DNA from: JAYTJL01 sp964400155 | Lineage (GTDB): Bacteria; Patescibacteriota; Saccharimonadia; Saccharimonadales; UBA10212 | Assembly (NCBI GenBank): GCA_964400155.1 | Contig: CAYNSQ010000003.1 | Span: 1-62,401 of the forward strand | Length of the DNA: 62,401 bases | Direction of reading: 5' to 3' | Shown: positions 29,906-39,191 of the stretch, piece after piece | How the letters are laid out: each line of letters opens with the position of its first letter | Position numbering within the stretch: position 1 is the stretch's first letter | The notes under the pieces: generated by a model | Database searches by the model: none | The model's input: the letters and a program-made list of their open reading frames with translations, nothing else | What the model was told of the DNA's origin: nothing | Translations under genes and position numbers: made by a program

Positions 29906-31054
29906 ATGAGACACATAGATGTCAAAAAACCACTTAATTTAGTGTACGTCATCTGTCTTTCTATATTACTGAGCCTTGGTGTGTATGGACAAGTTCTTGC
30001 CGACTCCGAGCCTTACTTCATAACAGGCGGGGCTGATGATTTTGCAGGTGGCTGGTATGCTGTCGGCAATACCTGCGCAACCGCTGGAGCAAACAATACT
30101 GCCGGAGGTAATTATCAGACACCAAATTACTCTCAACTATCATCTACAAAATATGCCGGTTCAATTTTGGGTTTTGCTAGAGTCGGTGGAATCAATCGCG
30201 CTGGAGCATCATCTCAGCTGGGTGCATTTTCACTTGGGGTTATGGAGGGACCGACTGGAAGCGCAGTCCCACAAAGTTCAGATTTTGGTTTTTACACCGG
30301 CAACTCAGGTAATAATGCCCTAAGCTTTGCTAATACTGGTCTTGCAGCATCAGGGACAACAGCATGGGGCGGTTTGTTAGATGGTGCTAACACTCGAAGA
30401 GAACATTGTATTCCAGATTATTACAATACTAAAAAGCAGGGGACACCTGCTAACTGGGTAAATAACAACTCGTTTAATAGTGCCTCCGGACAATACCAAT
30501 ATACCGGCACGCTGGATCTTGGTGGTCCGGCTGGAGGTATAACACCTGTCTCTGCAACTGAAGGAAGAAAGATTACATTGTTTGTAAGAGGAACAGTAAA
30601 TATCACTTCAGACATAACCTACGCAGGATATACCGCTGATAACATACCAAAATTTGCATTAGTAGTACTTGGTAACATTAATATCGCGCCCAATGTTAGA
30701 AATCTTAACGGCTGGTATATTGCCCAGCCAGCAAACCCTGCTAGTGCAAGCACAGTCACCGACAATACAACTGGGGTTATTTGGACTTGTCATGATAACA
30801 CCACGTCTCAAACACCACCTAGAGATATATGGGTTCGATCCAATTGTCTCGACAAACAGTTAATAGTCAACGGTGCACTTACCGCTAAGCAGACTAACTT
30901 TAACAGAGTTACTTCTGGCAATGGGATAGCAAACGGTCCAGCAGAGGTAGTGAATTACACTCCTGATATGGTAATGGGCGGTCCTTTTTTCAACGCACCT
31001 CCACCAACTGGCAAAGGCATTCAAAGCTTAATAAGTTTGCCTCCAGTATTTTAA
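29906..31054 (+). CDS. Secreted protein of unknown function, 382 aa
   Basis: A signal peptide or anchor at residues about 10-32 (LVYVICLSILLSLGVYG, cleavage likely after VLA). The mature part is rich in Asn/Gly/Ala/Thr with repeated strand patterns and cysteines in two pairs (GNTCATAG, REHCIPD, WTCHDN, SNCLDK). Some segments, such as GRKITLFVRGTVNITSDITY and KFALVVLGNINIAPNVRNLNGWYIAQ, read like a right-handed helix or a polymer-forming cytoskeletal-like repeat. No family assigned. It lies 200 bases upstream of pilM and could be a surface protein tied to the pilus. Confidence 0.7.
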   Translation: MRHIDVKKPLNLVYVICLSILLSLGVYGQVLADSEPYFITGGADDFAGGWYAVGNTCATAGANNTAGGNYQTPNYSQLSSTKYAGSILGFARVGGINRAGASSQLGAFSLGVMEGPTGSAVPQSSDFGFYTGNSGNNALSFANTGLAASGTTAWGGLLDGANTRREHCIPDYYNTKKQGTPANWVNNNSFNSASGQYQYTGTLDLGGPAGGITPVSATEGRKITLFVRGTVNITSDITYAGYTADNIPKFALVVLGNINIAPNVRNLNGWYIAQPANPASASTVTDNTTGVIWTCHDNTTSQTPPRDIWVRSNCLDKQLIVNGALTAKQTNFNRVTSGNGIANGPAEVVNYTPDMVMGGPFFNAPPPTGKGIQSLISLPPVF

Positions 31055-31151
31055 TAGCTTGCAAATCCACTTCTAGGTTATCGTCACACTAGCAAAAATT
31101 TAATTCATTTCATCAGGTTGTTCTCTTATGACTAAACGGGCTATTTATAGC

Positions 31152-31180
31152 TGGTCAACCCTTAAATGCTAATGTATAAT
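31152..31180 (+). promoter_or_regulatory. Promoter of the pil operon
   Basis: TGGTCA (31152-31157, four of six -35 consensus bases), 17-base spacer, TATAAT (31175-31180). The leader to ATG 31259 is about 75 bases. The region 31055-31151 shows nothing else that I can identify. Confidence 0.5.
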
Positions 31181-31258
31181 TTAAAAATAAATATGAGGCC
31201 CAATAACTTAATTAAATATGACCTAAAGAATCTACCAGGGGCAGTGGAGCATTAAAAC

Positions 31259-32299
31259 ATGAGTATGCTGAGTGGGGTATCAGACTTTTTTGGACTTGAT
31301 ATGGGCATGACCGCGCTTCGAGCTGTACAACTCAAAGGATCGGGACCAGTAAAAGCCCTTGATAAATACGGACAGCTAGAGGTGACGGGTAACATTGGCT
31401 TAAGTGACGCCAAAATTGATAAAAGCAAGCTTGTAGAAACCATCAAACAGCTTGTTAAACAAACCGGAATATCTACAAAAAATGTTGCCGTTAATCTTCC
31501 GAGTCAAAAAGTCTTTACTACAGTTATTGACATGGACAAAATGAGTCCTAGCGACCTAGCAAAAACAATCAAGTTTCAGGCTGATTCTTACATACCTACA
31601 CCACTTGCTCAATCTAAAATTGATTGGGCTATAATTGGGGATTCGCCAAAAGATCCTAAAAAAATAGAAGTTTTGATTTCTAGTGTTGCTAATGATTTTG
31701 CAGAAGAAAGATTGAATTTGCTTGAATCCGCCGGCCTTAATGTAATCGCTTTTGAACCTGATGGATTAGCACTGGTGCGTGCAATTGTGCCTTCAAATGC
31801 TACTAGTCCTCAAATGGTTTTGGATATAGGTTTAACAGCAACCGATTTAGTTATTTCTATGAATGGAGCACCGAGGTTGACACGTGCGATTTCAACCGGG
31901 TCGGCTGCAATTGTTCGGTCAGCTATGCAATCTATGAATATAGAACAAAAACAGGCCGAGCAATACGTATTTAAATTCGGCTTGAGTAAAGACACACTAG
32001 AAGCGCAGGTCTATAACGCAATTATTGGAACAGTAGATTTACTTATGGCTGAAATCGAGAAATCAATAAAATTTTTCCAAAACAGGTATCCCAATATTAA
32101 ATTAGAGAGAATTATTGTAACAGGTGGCGCTTCAGTCATGCCGGAGCTACCTCTATATATTGCCAACAAGTTTGGAATTAATGTAGAGATAGGTAACGCT
32201 TGGCGCAATGTATCGTTCCCCCCCGGTCAACAGAACGAATTACTTGGTGTTTCAAATCATTTTGCTGTAGCTGTAGGATTAGCAGAGAGGTCAGCATGA
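31259..32299 (+). CDS. pilM: Type IV pilus assembly protein PilM
   Basis: 346 residues with the actin-like fold: FFGLDMGMTALRAVQLKGSG (phosphate 1), VAVNLPSQKVF, MVLDIGLTATDLVISMNG (phosphate 2) and IIVTGGASVMPELPLYI (adenosine motif). PilM is the cytoplasmic ring component that binds the N-terminal tail of PilN. The stop overlaps a 47-residue ORF by ATGA. The protein begins DFFGLDMG after a short tail (MSMLSGVS). Confidence 0.95.
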   Translation: MSMLSGVSDFFGLDMGMTALRAVQLKGSGPVKALDKYGQLEVTGNIGLSDAKIDKSKLVETIKQLVKQTGISTKNVAVNLPSQKVFTTVIDMDKMSPSDLAKTIKFQADSYIPTPLAQSKIDWAIIGDSPKDPKKIEVLISSVANDFAEERLNLLESAGLNVIAFEPDGLALVRAIVPSNATSPQMVLDIGLTATDLVISMNGAPRLTRAISTGSAAIVRSAMQSMNIEQKQAEQYVFKFGLSKDTLEAQVYNAIIGTVDLLMAEIEKSIKFFQNRYPNIKLERIIVTGGASVMPELPLYIANKFGINVEIGNAWRNVSFPPGQQNELLGVSNHFAVAVGLAERSA

Positions 32300-32439
32300 G
32301 CCACATTTATCGTGAATATTGGACATTAGTTTCACAATCTTTAAATTACATTGCACAAAAATACCTACTTCTAATCGGAAAAATAATGAATATTGATATG
32401 CTTAAATTGACAAGTATCTCCGAAGGGAGCGTTGTGTGA
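32296..32439 (+). CDS. 47-aa ORF bridging pilM and pilN
   Basis: Starts in an ATGA overlap with the pilM stop and ends in a GTGTGA overlap with the pilN start, exactly filling the 137-base space. Residues: MSHIYREYWTLVSQSLNYIA, then a helix with MNIDMLKLTSI and an end near SEGSVV; amphipathic and probably helical, no clear membrane segment. The double overlap argues for translational coupling. It could bind PilM or PilN; alternatively it is an accident of spacing. Confidence 0.5.
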   Translation: MSHIYREYWTLVSQSLNYIAQKYLLLIGKIMNIDMLKLTSISEGSVV

Positions 32440-33140
32440 GTACAGTACAGTTCAACCTTTTGCCGGACGTTAAGATGACGTATGTTAAGGCTCAACGTAC
32501 TCAGAAGTTAATTATTAGCACATGTGTACTAGTTAGCGTGGTAGCGGTAGTTCTTTTTGCAGTCGTGTATCTCAGTGTCAATGTAGTCCAAAAGAAGATG
32601 CTTAATGATGCTAACAAAGATATTGCCTCCTACACTAAATCCATAAAATCTGTTAACAACATAGATAATGCTTTAACAATCCAAAACCAACTTGTTTCAC
32701 TTTCTACCCTACATCAAAATAAGCACATCCCCTCTAGAATATTTGACTATTTAGGCCAGCTTGTTCCTACGGATGTCTCGATCAGTCTGCTAACCATGGA
32801 TTTCGCCACAAACACCATTACGATTTCCGGAAAGGCTGATTCGCAACTTGCTGTAAACAAATTTATTGATACTATGCGATATGCAAATTTCAAAACAGGC
32901 TCGGAAATCAGCAAAGAAAAAGCCTTTACTAAAGTGACCGAAACAAATTTTTCAATATCAAATGGGGAAGTTAGTTATAGTTTGAGTGCTGAGTTCAACC
33001 CGATATTATTCGCTAATAATCTAATAAATGATCAAGGTAAACTCGATACGCCTGTACTTGTTGTGCCTGATATAACTACAACACATTCCGATCCGACTGA
33101 TCCAGCTAGTGGATTATTTAATCAAGGAAGCAGTAGGTAA
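32436..33140 (+). CDS. pilN: Type IV pilus assembly protein PilN
   Basis: 234 residues from GTG 32436. FNLLPDVKM near the N-terminus is the PilM-binding motif (consensus xNLLP). One membrane helix at residues about 26-48, a coiled-coil, then a ferredoxin-like external domain (VSISLLTMDFATNTITISGKADSQLAVNKFI). It connects PilM to PilO across the membrane. GAAGGGAG precedes the start. The C-terminal tail is polar and disordered-looking. Confidence 0.92.
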   Translation: MSTVQFNLLPDVKMTYVKAQRTQKLIISTCVLVSVVAVVLFAVVYLSVNVVQKKMLNDANKDIASYTKSIKSVNNIDNALTIQNQLVSLSTLHQNKHIPSRIFDYLGQLVPTDVSISLLTMDFATNTITISGKADSQLAVNKFIDTMRYANFKTGSEISKEKAFTKVTETNFSISNGEVSYSLSAEFNPILFANNLINDQGKLDTPVLVVPDITTTHSDPTDPASGLFNQGSSR

Positions 33141-33143
33141 ACT

Positions 33144-33827
33144 ATGAAAACAAAAAAAACTGATATGCGTGATTTAATAAGCAAGGCAGGTTCATCTGCT
33201 ATGGTTATGGTTGCAATAAGTACGGTTATTGTTGTTTTTTGCTTGGTCAGTGTAAAGGCACTGCTTGCACAGGGGGCCTACCAGAGACGTGTCGTAAATG
33301 CTAAGCACGAAACGGTAGATGATCTTAAGAAAAATCTAGCTGCCGCCAAAACTCTATCAGATCAGTATGCAACTTTTGTTAGCACTAGTCCAAACATAAT
33401 CGGCGGGAATGGTAACGCTGCAGACGATGCCATACCCCCGGATGGTAAAAATAACCGCATAGTACTGGATGCTCTGCCTACCAATTATGATTTTCCTGCA
33501 TTAATATCTAGTCTTTCAAAGTTGACACAACTAGACAGTATTACTAATGCAAATGTTGGGGGAACAGATGATTCGGCTAACTTGAGTGCAGAAAGTTTGG
33601 CAAAACCGGAACCAATCGTAATTGCCCAAATACCAATAACTGGGGATAGTAACGTAGCTGGAATTCATAAATTACTTAAAGATGTTGAAAGATCTGTTAG
33701 GCCTTTTGATGTGACCAATCTACAGCTTACCTTCAACGAAGGATCTACTGTGAGTATAAATCTTGTTATGAATACTTATTTCCAACCGTCAAAGCAAGTA
33801 ATTATTGGAACAAAGGTGGTTAAATGA
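33144..33827 (+). CDS. pilO: Type IV pilus assembly protein PilO-like
   Basis: 227 residues: a short basic N-terminus, a membrane helix (about residues 17-42), a coiled-coil with AKHETVDDLKKNLAAAKTL, and a ferredoxin-like C-terminal domain (VIAQIPITGDSNVAGIHKLLKDVERSVRPFDVTNLQL). It pairs with PilN. It follows PilN by 3 bases and overlaps the next gene by ATGA, and the order M-N-O identifies it despite low sequence conservation. Confidence 0.85.
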   Translation: MKTKKTDMRDLISKAGSSAMVMVAISTVIVVFCLVSVKALLAQGAYQRRVVNAKHETVDDLKKNLAAAKTLSDQYATFVSTSPNIIGGNGNAADDAIPPDGKNNRIVLDALPTNYDFPALISSLSKLTQLDSITNANVGGTDDSANLSAESLAKPEPIVIAQIPITGDSNVAGIHKLLKDVERSVRPFDVTNLQLTFNEGSTVSINLVMNTYFQPSKQVIIGTKVVK

Positions 33828-34051
33828 AACAGAAGGATGCATTTGCGCTAGTGATGGTAGGAGCTTTTGCCGCCGTTATGTCATTTATTATATCTGGAGC
33901 TATATTTAGTCCAAAAAAATATAGCACCAAGGTGCCTACTGCTGAACCAATAGTTGCAACTTTTCCAGATGTTAAGAACGACCCAGCATACAGTAATTTC
34001 ATAAACTCTAATAGCTTAGACCTAACCGTCCCAGTAAAAATAGGAAACTAA
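33824..34051 (+). CDS. Small pilus-locus membrane protein, 75 aa
   Basis: One membrane helix (about residues 8-30, FALVMVGAFAAVMSFIISG) and a polar external tail with KKYSTKVPTAEPIVATFPDV and a conserved-looking SNFINSNSLDLTVPV. It overlaps pilO by ATGA. In the diderm locus the next gene is pilP, a lipoprotein; this protein has no lipobox and is too short, so it is not PilP, but it may fill the same position. Function unknown. Confidence 0.7.
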   Translation: MKQKDAFALVMVGAFAAVMSFIISGAIFSPKKYSTKVPTAEPIVATFPDVKNDPAYSNFINSNSLDLTVPVKIGN

Positions 34052-34170
34052 ATTCAGAATCAACAAATGCTGAAGTCTCAATTCCCATGCCTCAATGAAT
34101 ATACAAGGACCCAAAGCATTAATGCACTGGATAACAGTAAAATGATAATTAACTTCAGCGTAGGTGTAAT

Positions 34171-35982
34171 ATGAATGTTTTATCAGCTAATATTCAAGAA
34201 AAAGTTGAAGAGATTCTGCTAGCTGATGGTAAATTAACCGAAGTAGTACTGGAGAATATAAAAGATAAATCAGCCAAACAGGGAGAACCGTTATTTAGAC
34301 TTTTACTTTCTGAAGGTCACATTACTGACGAGCAGCTGACTAAGGCACTTGCCCAAGTCAATGGGTTGCCCTATGTTAATCTCTCACAAGCAAAAATAGA
34401 TCCTGAGACACTCGACCTACTATCCTTAGATGTTGCCGAGCACTACATGGCAGTACCGCTTGGAGAGATGCAAAATAAACTGGTAGTGGCAATGCTTGAT
34501 GCAGATAATATTCAAGCAGTAGATTTTTTAAGCAATAAAATAGGTCGTCCTTTAAAAGTTTATGCAGCTAGTGAATCCGGAATAAGGCATGTACTTTCTC
34601 AATACACAAAAAGCTTAGAACAAGGAGTGAATTCGTTTTTACACATTGAAGGAGCAGAGCTAGAAGATGAAGCAACAGAGAGTACACCATCGAAAACAAA
34701 TGCGATTTTGGGTACTGCGGAAAAAAAAGTTCAAACAATTGTTCAGGACTCACCAATCAGCAGGTCACTTTCAGCAATAATGAATTATGCGGCCAAAAAC
34801 CGTGCTAGTGACATTCATATTGAACCGACGGAGAGAGACCTTAGAATTAGATGCCGAGTGGATGGTGTGCTACATGAAATACTGAAAATGCCGAAGAGTA
34901 TCGAACCGGCACTCATTAGCCGTGTAAAAATACTTTCTAACTTAAAGATAGACGAACATCGGATTCCCCAAGATGGCCAGTTTAGTATTAGAGTTGACAC
35001 TCATACCGTAGACCTGCGTATTGCGATTAGCCCAACCGTATGGGGGGAACAAATAGTTATGCGTCTTTTGGATAAAACTGGCACCAGCTTAAGGCTAGAG
35101 GATATGGGATATTATGGCAGAGCCCTTAGGACAATTCGAAAGGGCCTCAAGCAACCTCACGGAATGATTCTGACTTCAGGACCAACGGGCTCCGGTAAGT
35201 CGACGACAATGTATGCCATGATCCAAGAGATAATGAATGACACAATAAATATAGTTACTCTTGAAGACCCGGTTGAGTACAAAATGTCCGGGGTTAATCA
35301 AATTCAAGTTAATGCCGACATTGGGTTGACTTTTGCGACAGGTCTTCGTTCGGTGCTTAGACAAGACCCAGATGTCATTATGGTTGGAGAAATTCGTGAC
35401 AAAGAAACAGCCAGCCTGGCAGTCCAAGCAGCTCTTACCGGCCACTTAGTGTTTTCTACGCTACATACAAATTCAGCTGCCGGTATTTTGCCTAGGTTGT
35501 TGGATATGGGGATAGAACCCTTTCTAATTGCTAGCACGGTTCATACCGTTATCGGTCAGCGCTTGGTTAGGCGGCTGTCACCTGGTGGAGAGGTGTACCC
35601 TTCGTCAAAGGCTGAAACGCTTTCTATACGGAATGCGCTGGGACAATTGCTACCTAAAAACAACTCTGAAGCGCAGATGGTAGCTGCAGATCTAGGCTAC
35701 AAGCACTTGCCACTAGCTAACCAAACCGCTTATAATTTAATGAAGGGAAAGAGTAGCGAAGATGCACCTTCTGGTTATAAGGGAAGAATGGGTCTGTATG
35801 AGACATTTGAAGTAACCGAACAAATCCAGGATTTGATAATCAAACACTCAACCAGCTCAATCATTCAGAAAACGGCGCAAGCACAGGGGATGGTAACTAT
35901 GAGACAGGATGGCTACCTTAAAGCTTTGGCCGGACTTACTACACTGAACGAGGTCAATCGGGTAGCTACACTTGAAGCTTAA
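34171..35982 (+). CDS. pilB: Type IV pilus extension ATPase PilB
   Basis: 603 residues. N-terminal GspE_N/MshEN-like domain (residues about 10-150, DGKLTEVVLENIKDKSAKQG), then the secretion ATPase: Walker A GPTGSGKSTT near residue 336, the Asp box (VTLEDPVEYK), Walker B (DPDVIMVGEIRD), the His box (VFSTLHTNSA). It powers pilin polymerisation. The C-terminal zinc tetracysteine of canonical PilB/GspE is absent; the corresponding segment (RLSPGGEVYPSSK to RMGLYE) contains no Cys. The gap to the preceding gene is 119 bases without a promoter I trust. Confidence 0.96.
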   Translation: MNVLSANIQEKVEEILLADGKLTEVVLENIKDKSAKQGEPLFRLLLSEGHITDEQLTKALAQVNGLPYVNLSQAKIDPETLDLLSLDVAEHYMAVPLGEMQNKLVVAMLDADNIQAVDFLSNKIGRPLKVYAASESGIRHVLSQYTKSLEQGVNSFLHIEGAELEDEATESTPSKTNAILGTAEKKVQTIVQDSPISRSLSAIMNYAAKNRASDIHIEPTERDLRIRCRVDGVLHEILKMPKSIEPALISRVKILSNLKIDEHRIPQDGQFSIRVDTHTVDLRIAISPTVWGEQIVMRLLDKTGTSLRLEDMGYYGRALRTIRKGLKQPHGMILTSGPTGSGKSTTMYAMIQEIMNDTINIVTLEDPVEYKMSGVNQIQVNADIGLTFATGLRSVLRQDPDVIMVGEIRDKETASLAVQAALTGHLVFSTLHTNSAAGILPRLLDMGIEPFLIASTVHTVIGQRLVRRLSPGGEVYPSSKAETLSIRNALGQLLPKNNSEAQMVAADLGYKHLPLANQTAYNLMKGKSSEDAPSGYKGRMGLYETFEVTEQIQDLIIKHSTSSIIQKTAQAQGMVTMRQDGYLKALAGLTTLNEVNRVATLEA

Positions 35983-36018
35983 AGAAATTATTAGAAAGGC
36001 CGGTGGGTAAATAAAGCG

Positions 36019-37089
36019 GTGCAACAAGAACCAAAAATCGAACTACTTTTAGAAGAAGTAGTTAAACGCAAAGCATCGGACTTGCATTTGCAAACTGGAC
36101 TTCAACCAATGCTCAGAATTGACGGGGCCTTAGTCGCTATTGCCGGCACCCCTCAGCTTAGCGAGGAAGCGGTAGAAAGACTAATATTTACAATTCTTGA
36201 TGAAGACCAAAAGCAAATCCTGTTGCGCGATAAAGAATTTGACTTTAGTTTTGCCTTTGGTGATTTAGGTCGTTTTAGGGTCAATGCTTTTCATGAAAGA
36301 GGTAATCTGGCTGCTGCTATGCGTTTAATACCAAATGAGATTAAGACTATTGATGAGCTAGGACTGCCTAATACCATTAATAAATTTACAGAATTTCCCA
36401 GGGGGTTAGTTCTAATCACAGGGCCGACTGGTTCTGGTAAGTCAACTACGCTCGCTTCCTTGATTAGCAAGATAAACGCTGAAAAGGCCCTGCATATTAT
36501 TACCGTAGAAGACCCCATTGAATATACACATGAGTCTAAACGGTCTTTAATTGCCCAAAGAGAAGTTCATTATGACACATATAGTTTTTCTGCAGCTTTG
36601 CGTTCTTCATTGCGTGAAGACCCAGATGTTGTGCTGATAGGTGAAATGCGAGACCTTGAGACGATTGCCGCGGCAATTACTATTGCAGAAACCGGACACC
36701 TAGTTTTTGCCACTCTCCATACTAATAGTGCAAGCCAGTCCATAGACCGAATGATAGATGTTTTTCCGCCACATCAGCAGCCACAAGTGCGCTCTCAGCT
36801 TGGCAATATACTAATGGCTGTTTGCTCTCAACGGCTTATTCCTGCCCTTGGAGGAGGACGAATTCCAGCAGCTGAAATTCTTATTGCAACACCAGCTGTA
36901 CGAAATATAATTCGTGAAGGAAAAAACTACCAGCTAGAAGCTGTAATTCAGACTGGAGCTGAATATGGAATGCAGAGCATGGATAAAACTTTAGTGAATT
37001 TGGTACACAGCGGAGTAATTAATTATGATGAAGCACGTAATTTTGCGGTAGATTTAGAAGAACTAGACCGACTAATGAGAGGTGTGTAA
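36019..37089 (+). CDS. pilT: Type IV pilus retraction ATPase PilT
   Basis: 356 residues from GTG 36019. KASDLHLQTGLQPMLRIDG, Walker A GPTGSGKSTT (near residue 134), DPIEYTHESKRSLIAQRE, AIRX-type LREDPDVVLIGEMRD, HLVFATLHTNSASQSIDR and ATPAVRNIIREGK are all PilT features. It depolymerises pilin and produces retraction force. AGGTGGGTAA region precedes the start; 36 bases separate it from pilB. Having both PilB and PilT means a retractile pilus. Confidence 0.96.
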   Translation: MQQEPKIELLLEEVVKRKASDLHLQTGLQPMLRIDGALVAIAGTPQLSEEAVERLIFTILDEDQKQILLRDKEFDFSFAFGDLGRFRVNAFHERGNLAAAMRLIPNEIKTIDELGLPNTINKFTEFPRGLVLITGPTGSGKSTTLASLISKINAEKALHIITVEDPIEYTHESKRSLIAQREVHYDTYSFSAALRSSLREDPDVVLIGEMRDLETIAAAITIAETGHLVFATLHTNSASQSIDRMIDVFPPHQQPQVRSQLGNILMAVCSQRLIPALGGGRIPAAEILIATPAVRNIIREGKNYQLEAVIQTGAEYGMQSMDKTLVNLVHSGVINYDEARNFAVDLEELDRLMRGV

Positions 37090-37106
37090 TCGTGACTTCA
37101 TCACTC

Positions 37107-37142
37107 CAATTTACAATCATCAGTTCACAATTTACATTAGAT
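37107..37142. repeat. Short tandem repeats between pilT and pilC
   Basis: Units CAATTTACAATCATCAGTTCACAATTTACA, like the arms around the four-helix-bundle gene at 6941 and 7356. The 139-base spacer holds no other feature. Confidence 0.55.
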
Positions 37143-37228
37143 GTTCAAGGTTTAGTATCTAATTTAGTTCTTTGCAAAATAGCCAAAAGAGAATTTATAA
37201 CAGTAAATGCAGCTGGAGCCAATTTTTA

Positions 37229-38449
37229 ATGCTAACTTATAAATATAAAGCAATAGATAATGCCACCGGTGAAAAAGTGTCAGCTGAGGTTGAGGCTCAA
37301 AACGAAAAAGTAGCCGCCAAGCTGCTATCAGATAAAGGCATGTCCGTCTTGCAGATTAACGAAAAAAGCTCAAATTCTAACCCGCTCAATAAGATTCAGC
37401 ATCGAATTAAAACAAAGCAAAAGGTAATATTTAGTCAGCAATTATCAACAATGATAAATGCCGGACTACCACTGGTACAGAGTCTAAATACGGTCGCGAA
37501 TCAAACAAAAAACCCAGCATTTAAGGAGATAATATCCACAATAATTAAAGATGTTGAGGCCGGCTCGACTTTAGCAGATTCAATGTCTCGTCATCCAAGG
37601 GTCTTTAACGGAGTGTTTGTAAGCTTAGTGGCTGCCGGTGAAGCCTCTGGTACGTTGGATACTTCTTTGGAGCGTCTTGCTATCCAACAGGAAAAAGACG
37701 CTGAAATTATGTCTAAAGTACGCGGAGCAATGCTTTATCCGGTGATTGTACTGCTTGTCCTGGGGGCGGTTGTAGGTTTTATGATTACTACAGTACTACC
37801 GCAAGTCCAGATTCTTTACGATGGACTGCCTGGTGCAAAACTACCTTTTGTGACCAAACTACTACTAGCATTTTCACACTTCATAATTAGTTACTGGTGG
37901 CTTTTACTGATTTTCTTTATTGTAGTGACAGTTTTATTCGTGAGATGGGGGAGGACAGAAAAAGGTAGGCGATCAATTGATACAATGAAATTGAATGTAA
38001 AACCACTGTCACCATTATTCACAAAACTTTATATGGCTCGATTTGCAAGAACTGGTGCCACCCTGGTAGCCAGCGGTGTACCAATGATAAAAATGCTAAA
38101 CACAACCGCTGATGCGGTTGGCAATATATTAATTGCCGATTCTGTTAGAGCGGCAACAGAGAAAGTTAAAAGTGGTAAAAGCTTATCCGAAAGCTTATCG
38201 GGAGAAAAATATTTTCTAGACTTATTGCCGGATATGATACGCATAGGTGAACAATCTGGAAAATTAGAGGAAATGTTATCTAAAGTGGCGGATTATTACG
38301 AGAAAGAAGTTGATAATCAAATAAAGTCTATCTCAACCATAATCGAACCATTATTAATGGTAGTTGTGGGAATACTAGCTTTAATTATTGTTGCTGCCGT
38401 CCTTCTACCCATATACAGTTTGGCAGGCAGTAATGCGTTCAGTAGATAA
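37229..38449 (+). CDS. pilC: Type IV pilus inner-membrane platform PilC
   Basis: 406 residues from ATG 37229, where MLTYKYKAIDNATG matches the normal GspF/PilC start; an upstream in-frame ATG at 37172 would add 19 unrelated residues. Two T2SSF domains (about residues 70-195 and 270-395), each ending in membrane helices, three in total (LYPVIVLLVLGAVVGF, YWWLLLIFFIVVTVLF and the C-terminal LLMVVVGILALIIVAAVL). It links the ATPase to the growing pilus base. Confidence 0.95.
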   Translation: MLTYKYKAIDNATGEKVSAEVEAQNEKVAAKLLSDKGMSVLQINEKSSNSNPLNKIQHRIKTKQKVIFSQQLSTMINAGLPLVQSLNTVANQTKNPAFKEIISTIIKDVEAGSTLADSMSRHPRVFNGVFVSLVAAGEASGTLDTSLERLAIQQEKDAEIMSKVRGAMLYPVIVLLVLGAVVGFMITTVLPQVQILYDGLPGAKLPFVTKLLLAFSHFIISYWWLLLIFFIVVTVLFVRWGRTEKGRRSIDTMKLNVKPLSPLFTKLYMARFARTGATLVASGVPMIKMLNTTADAVGNILIADSVRAATEKVKSGKSLSESLSGEKYFLDLLPDMIRIGEQSGKLEEMLSKVADYYEKEVDNQIKSISTIIEPLLMVVVGILALIIVAAVLLPIYSLAGSNAFSR

Positions 38450-38482
38450 AAAGACTTGCATTTTTAATTGCCTGAAGTAGTA

Positions 38483-38488
38483 TATAAT
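38483..38488 (+). promoter_or_regulatory. -10 box of the major pilin gene
   Basis: TATAAT; a TTGCAT lies upstream at a spacing of about 21 bases, too long for a good -35. The 45-base leader contains AAGGGGGGC before the pilin ATG. Confidence 0.5.
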
Positions 38489-38532
38489 CATAAGCGATAT
38501 ATAAAAAACAATTAAGGGGGGCACCCAGTTCT

Positions 38533-39054
38533 ATGAAAAATCAGATTAAGAAATTAAACCAAGGCTTTACAATCATCGAAGTAATGATTGTACTGGCTAT
38601 TGCCGGACTCATTATGGCTATAGTATTTATTGCTGTGCCGCAATTACAGCGTAATGCCAGAGACAACTCTAGGCAGGATGCAGCCAACAGGCTAAAGGGC
38701 GAACTTGACACTTATGCATCTAACAACCAAGGCGTTTATCCTTTCAAAAACGCTGGTCAGACAATAGCAGACTTTAATACTCGTTATATTACAGGGCAGG
38801 TAAAACTAATCAATCCTAAGACAGGCAACAGCTATACTGTTGTAATCGGTGGAGGCACACCAACAGCGGGGAACCCTGGAACCAACAACAATCCTAACTT
38901 AGATGAGCTCAGAGTCTATCCTGGACTTAGCTGCAACGGTGAATTAACATCGGGTACCTATGTCGCACCGGCTGCAAATACCAATGTTAAGCAGTACGCC
39001 GTACGTGTGGCGCTTGATAGAGATGGCACGTACTACTGTGTTGATAACGGTTAG
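38533..39054 (+). CDS. Type IV pilin (probable major subunit)
   Basis: 173 residues. A short basic leader (MKNQIKKLNQG), the cleavage site G|FTIIEVMIVLAIAGLIM with Phe+1 and Glu+5, a long hydrophobic helix, then RDNSRQDAANRLKGELDTYA and a C-terminal domain with Cys pair (LSCNGE, YYCVDNG). PilD removes the leader. Its own -10 box, strong Shine-Dalgarno and terminator (39088-39118) mark it as the highly expressed subunit. Confidence 0.92.
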   Translation: MKNQIKKLNQGFTIIEVMIVLAIAGLIMAIVFIAVPQLQRNARDNSRQDAANRLKGELDTYASNNQGVYPFKNAGQTIADFNTRYITGQVKLINPKTGNSYTVVIGGGTPTAGNPGTNNNPNLDELRVYPGLSCNGELTSGTYVAPAANTNVKQYAVRVALDRDGTYYCVDNG

Positions 39055-39087
39055 AGTTAAACAGTAGCAATACTACAGATAAAAAAA

Positions 39088-39118
39088 TAGAGTGGGGCAT
39101 TAAAAAAGCCCCACTCTA
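39088..39118 (+). terminator. Terminator of the pilin gene
   Basis: 11-bp perfect stem TAGAGTGGGGC/GCCCCACTCTA with a 9-base A-rich loop and TTATATTT after. It lets pilin mRNA levels exceed those of the rest. Confidence 0.85.
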
Positions 39119-39191
39119 TTATATTTAAAGCATATACAAATTTCTGATTCCTAATTCCTGGTTCCTAACCTAGCATGGTAGCATTGTACTA

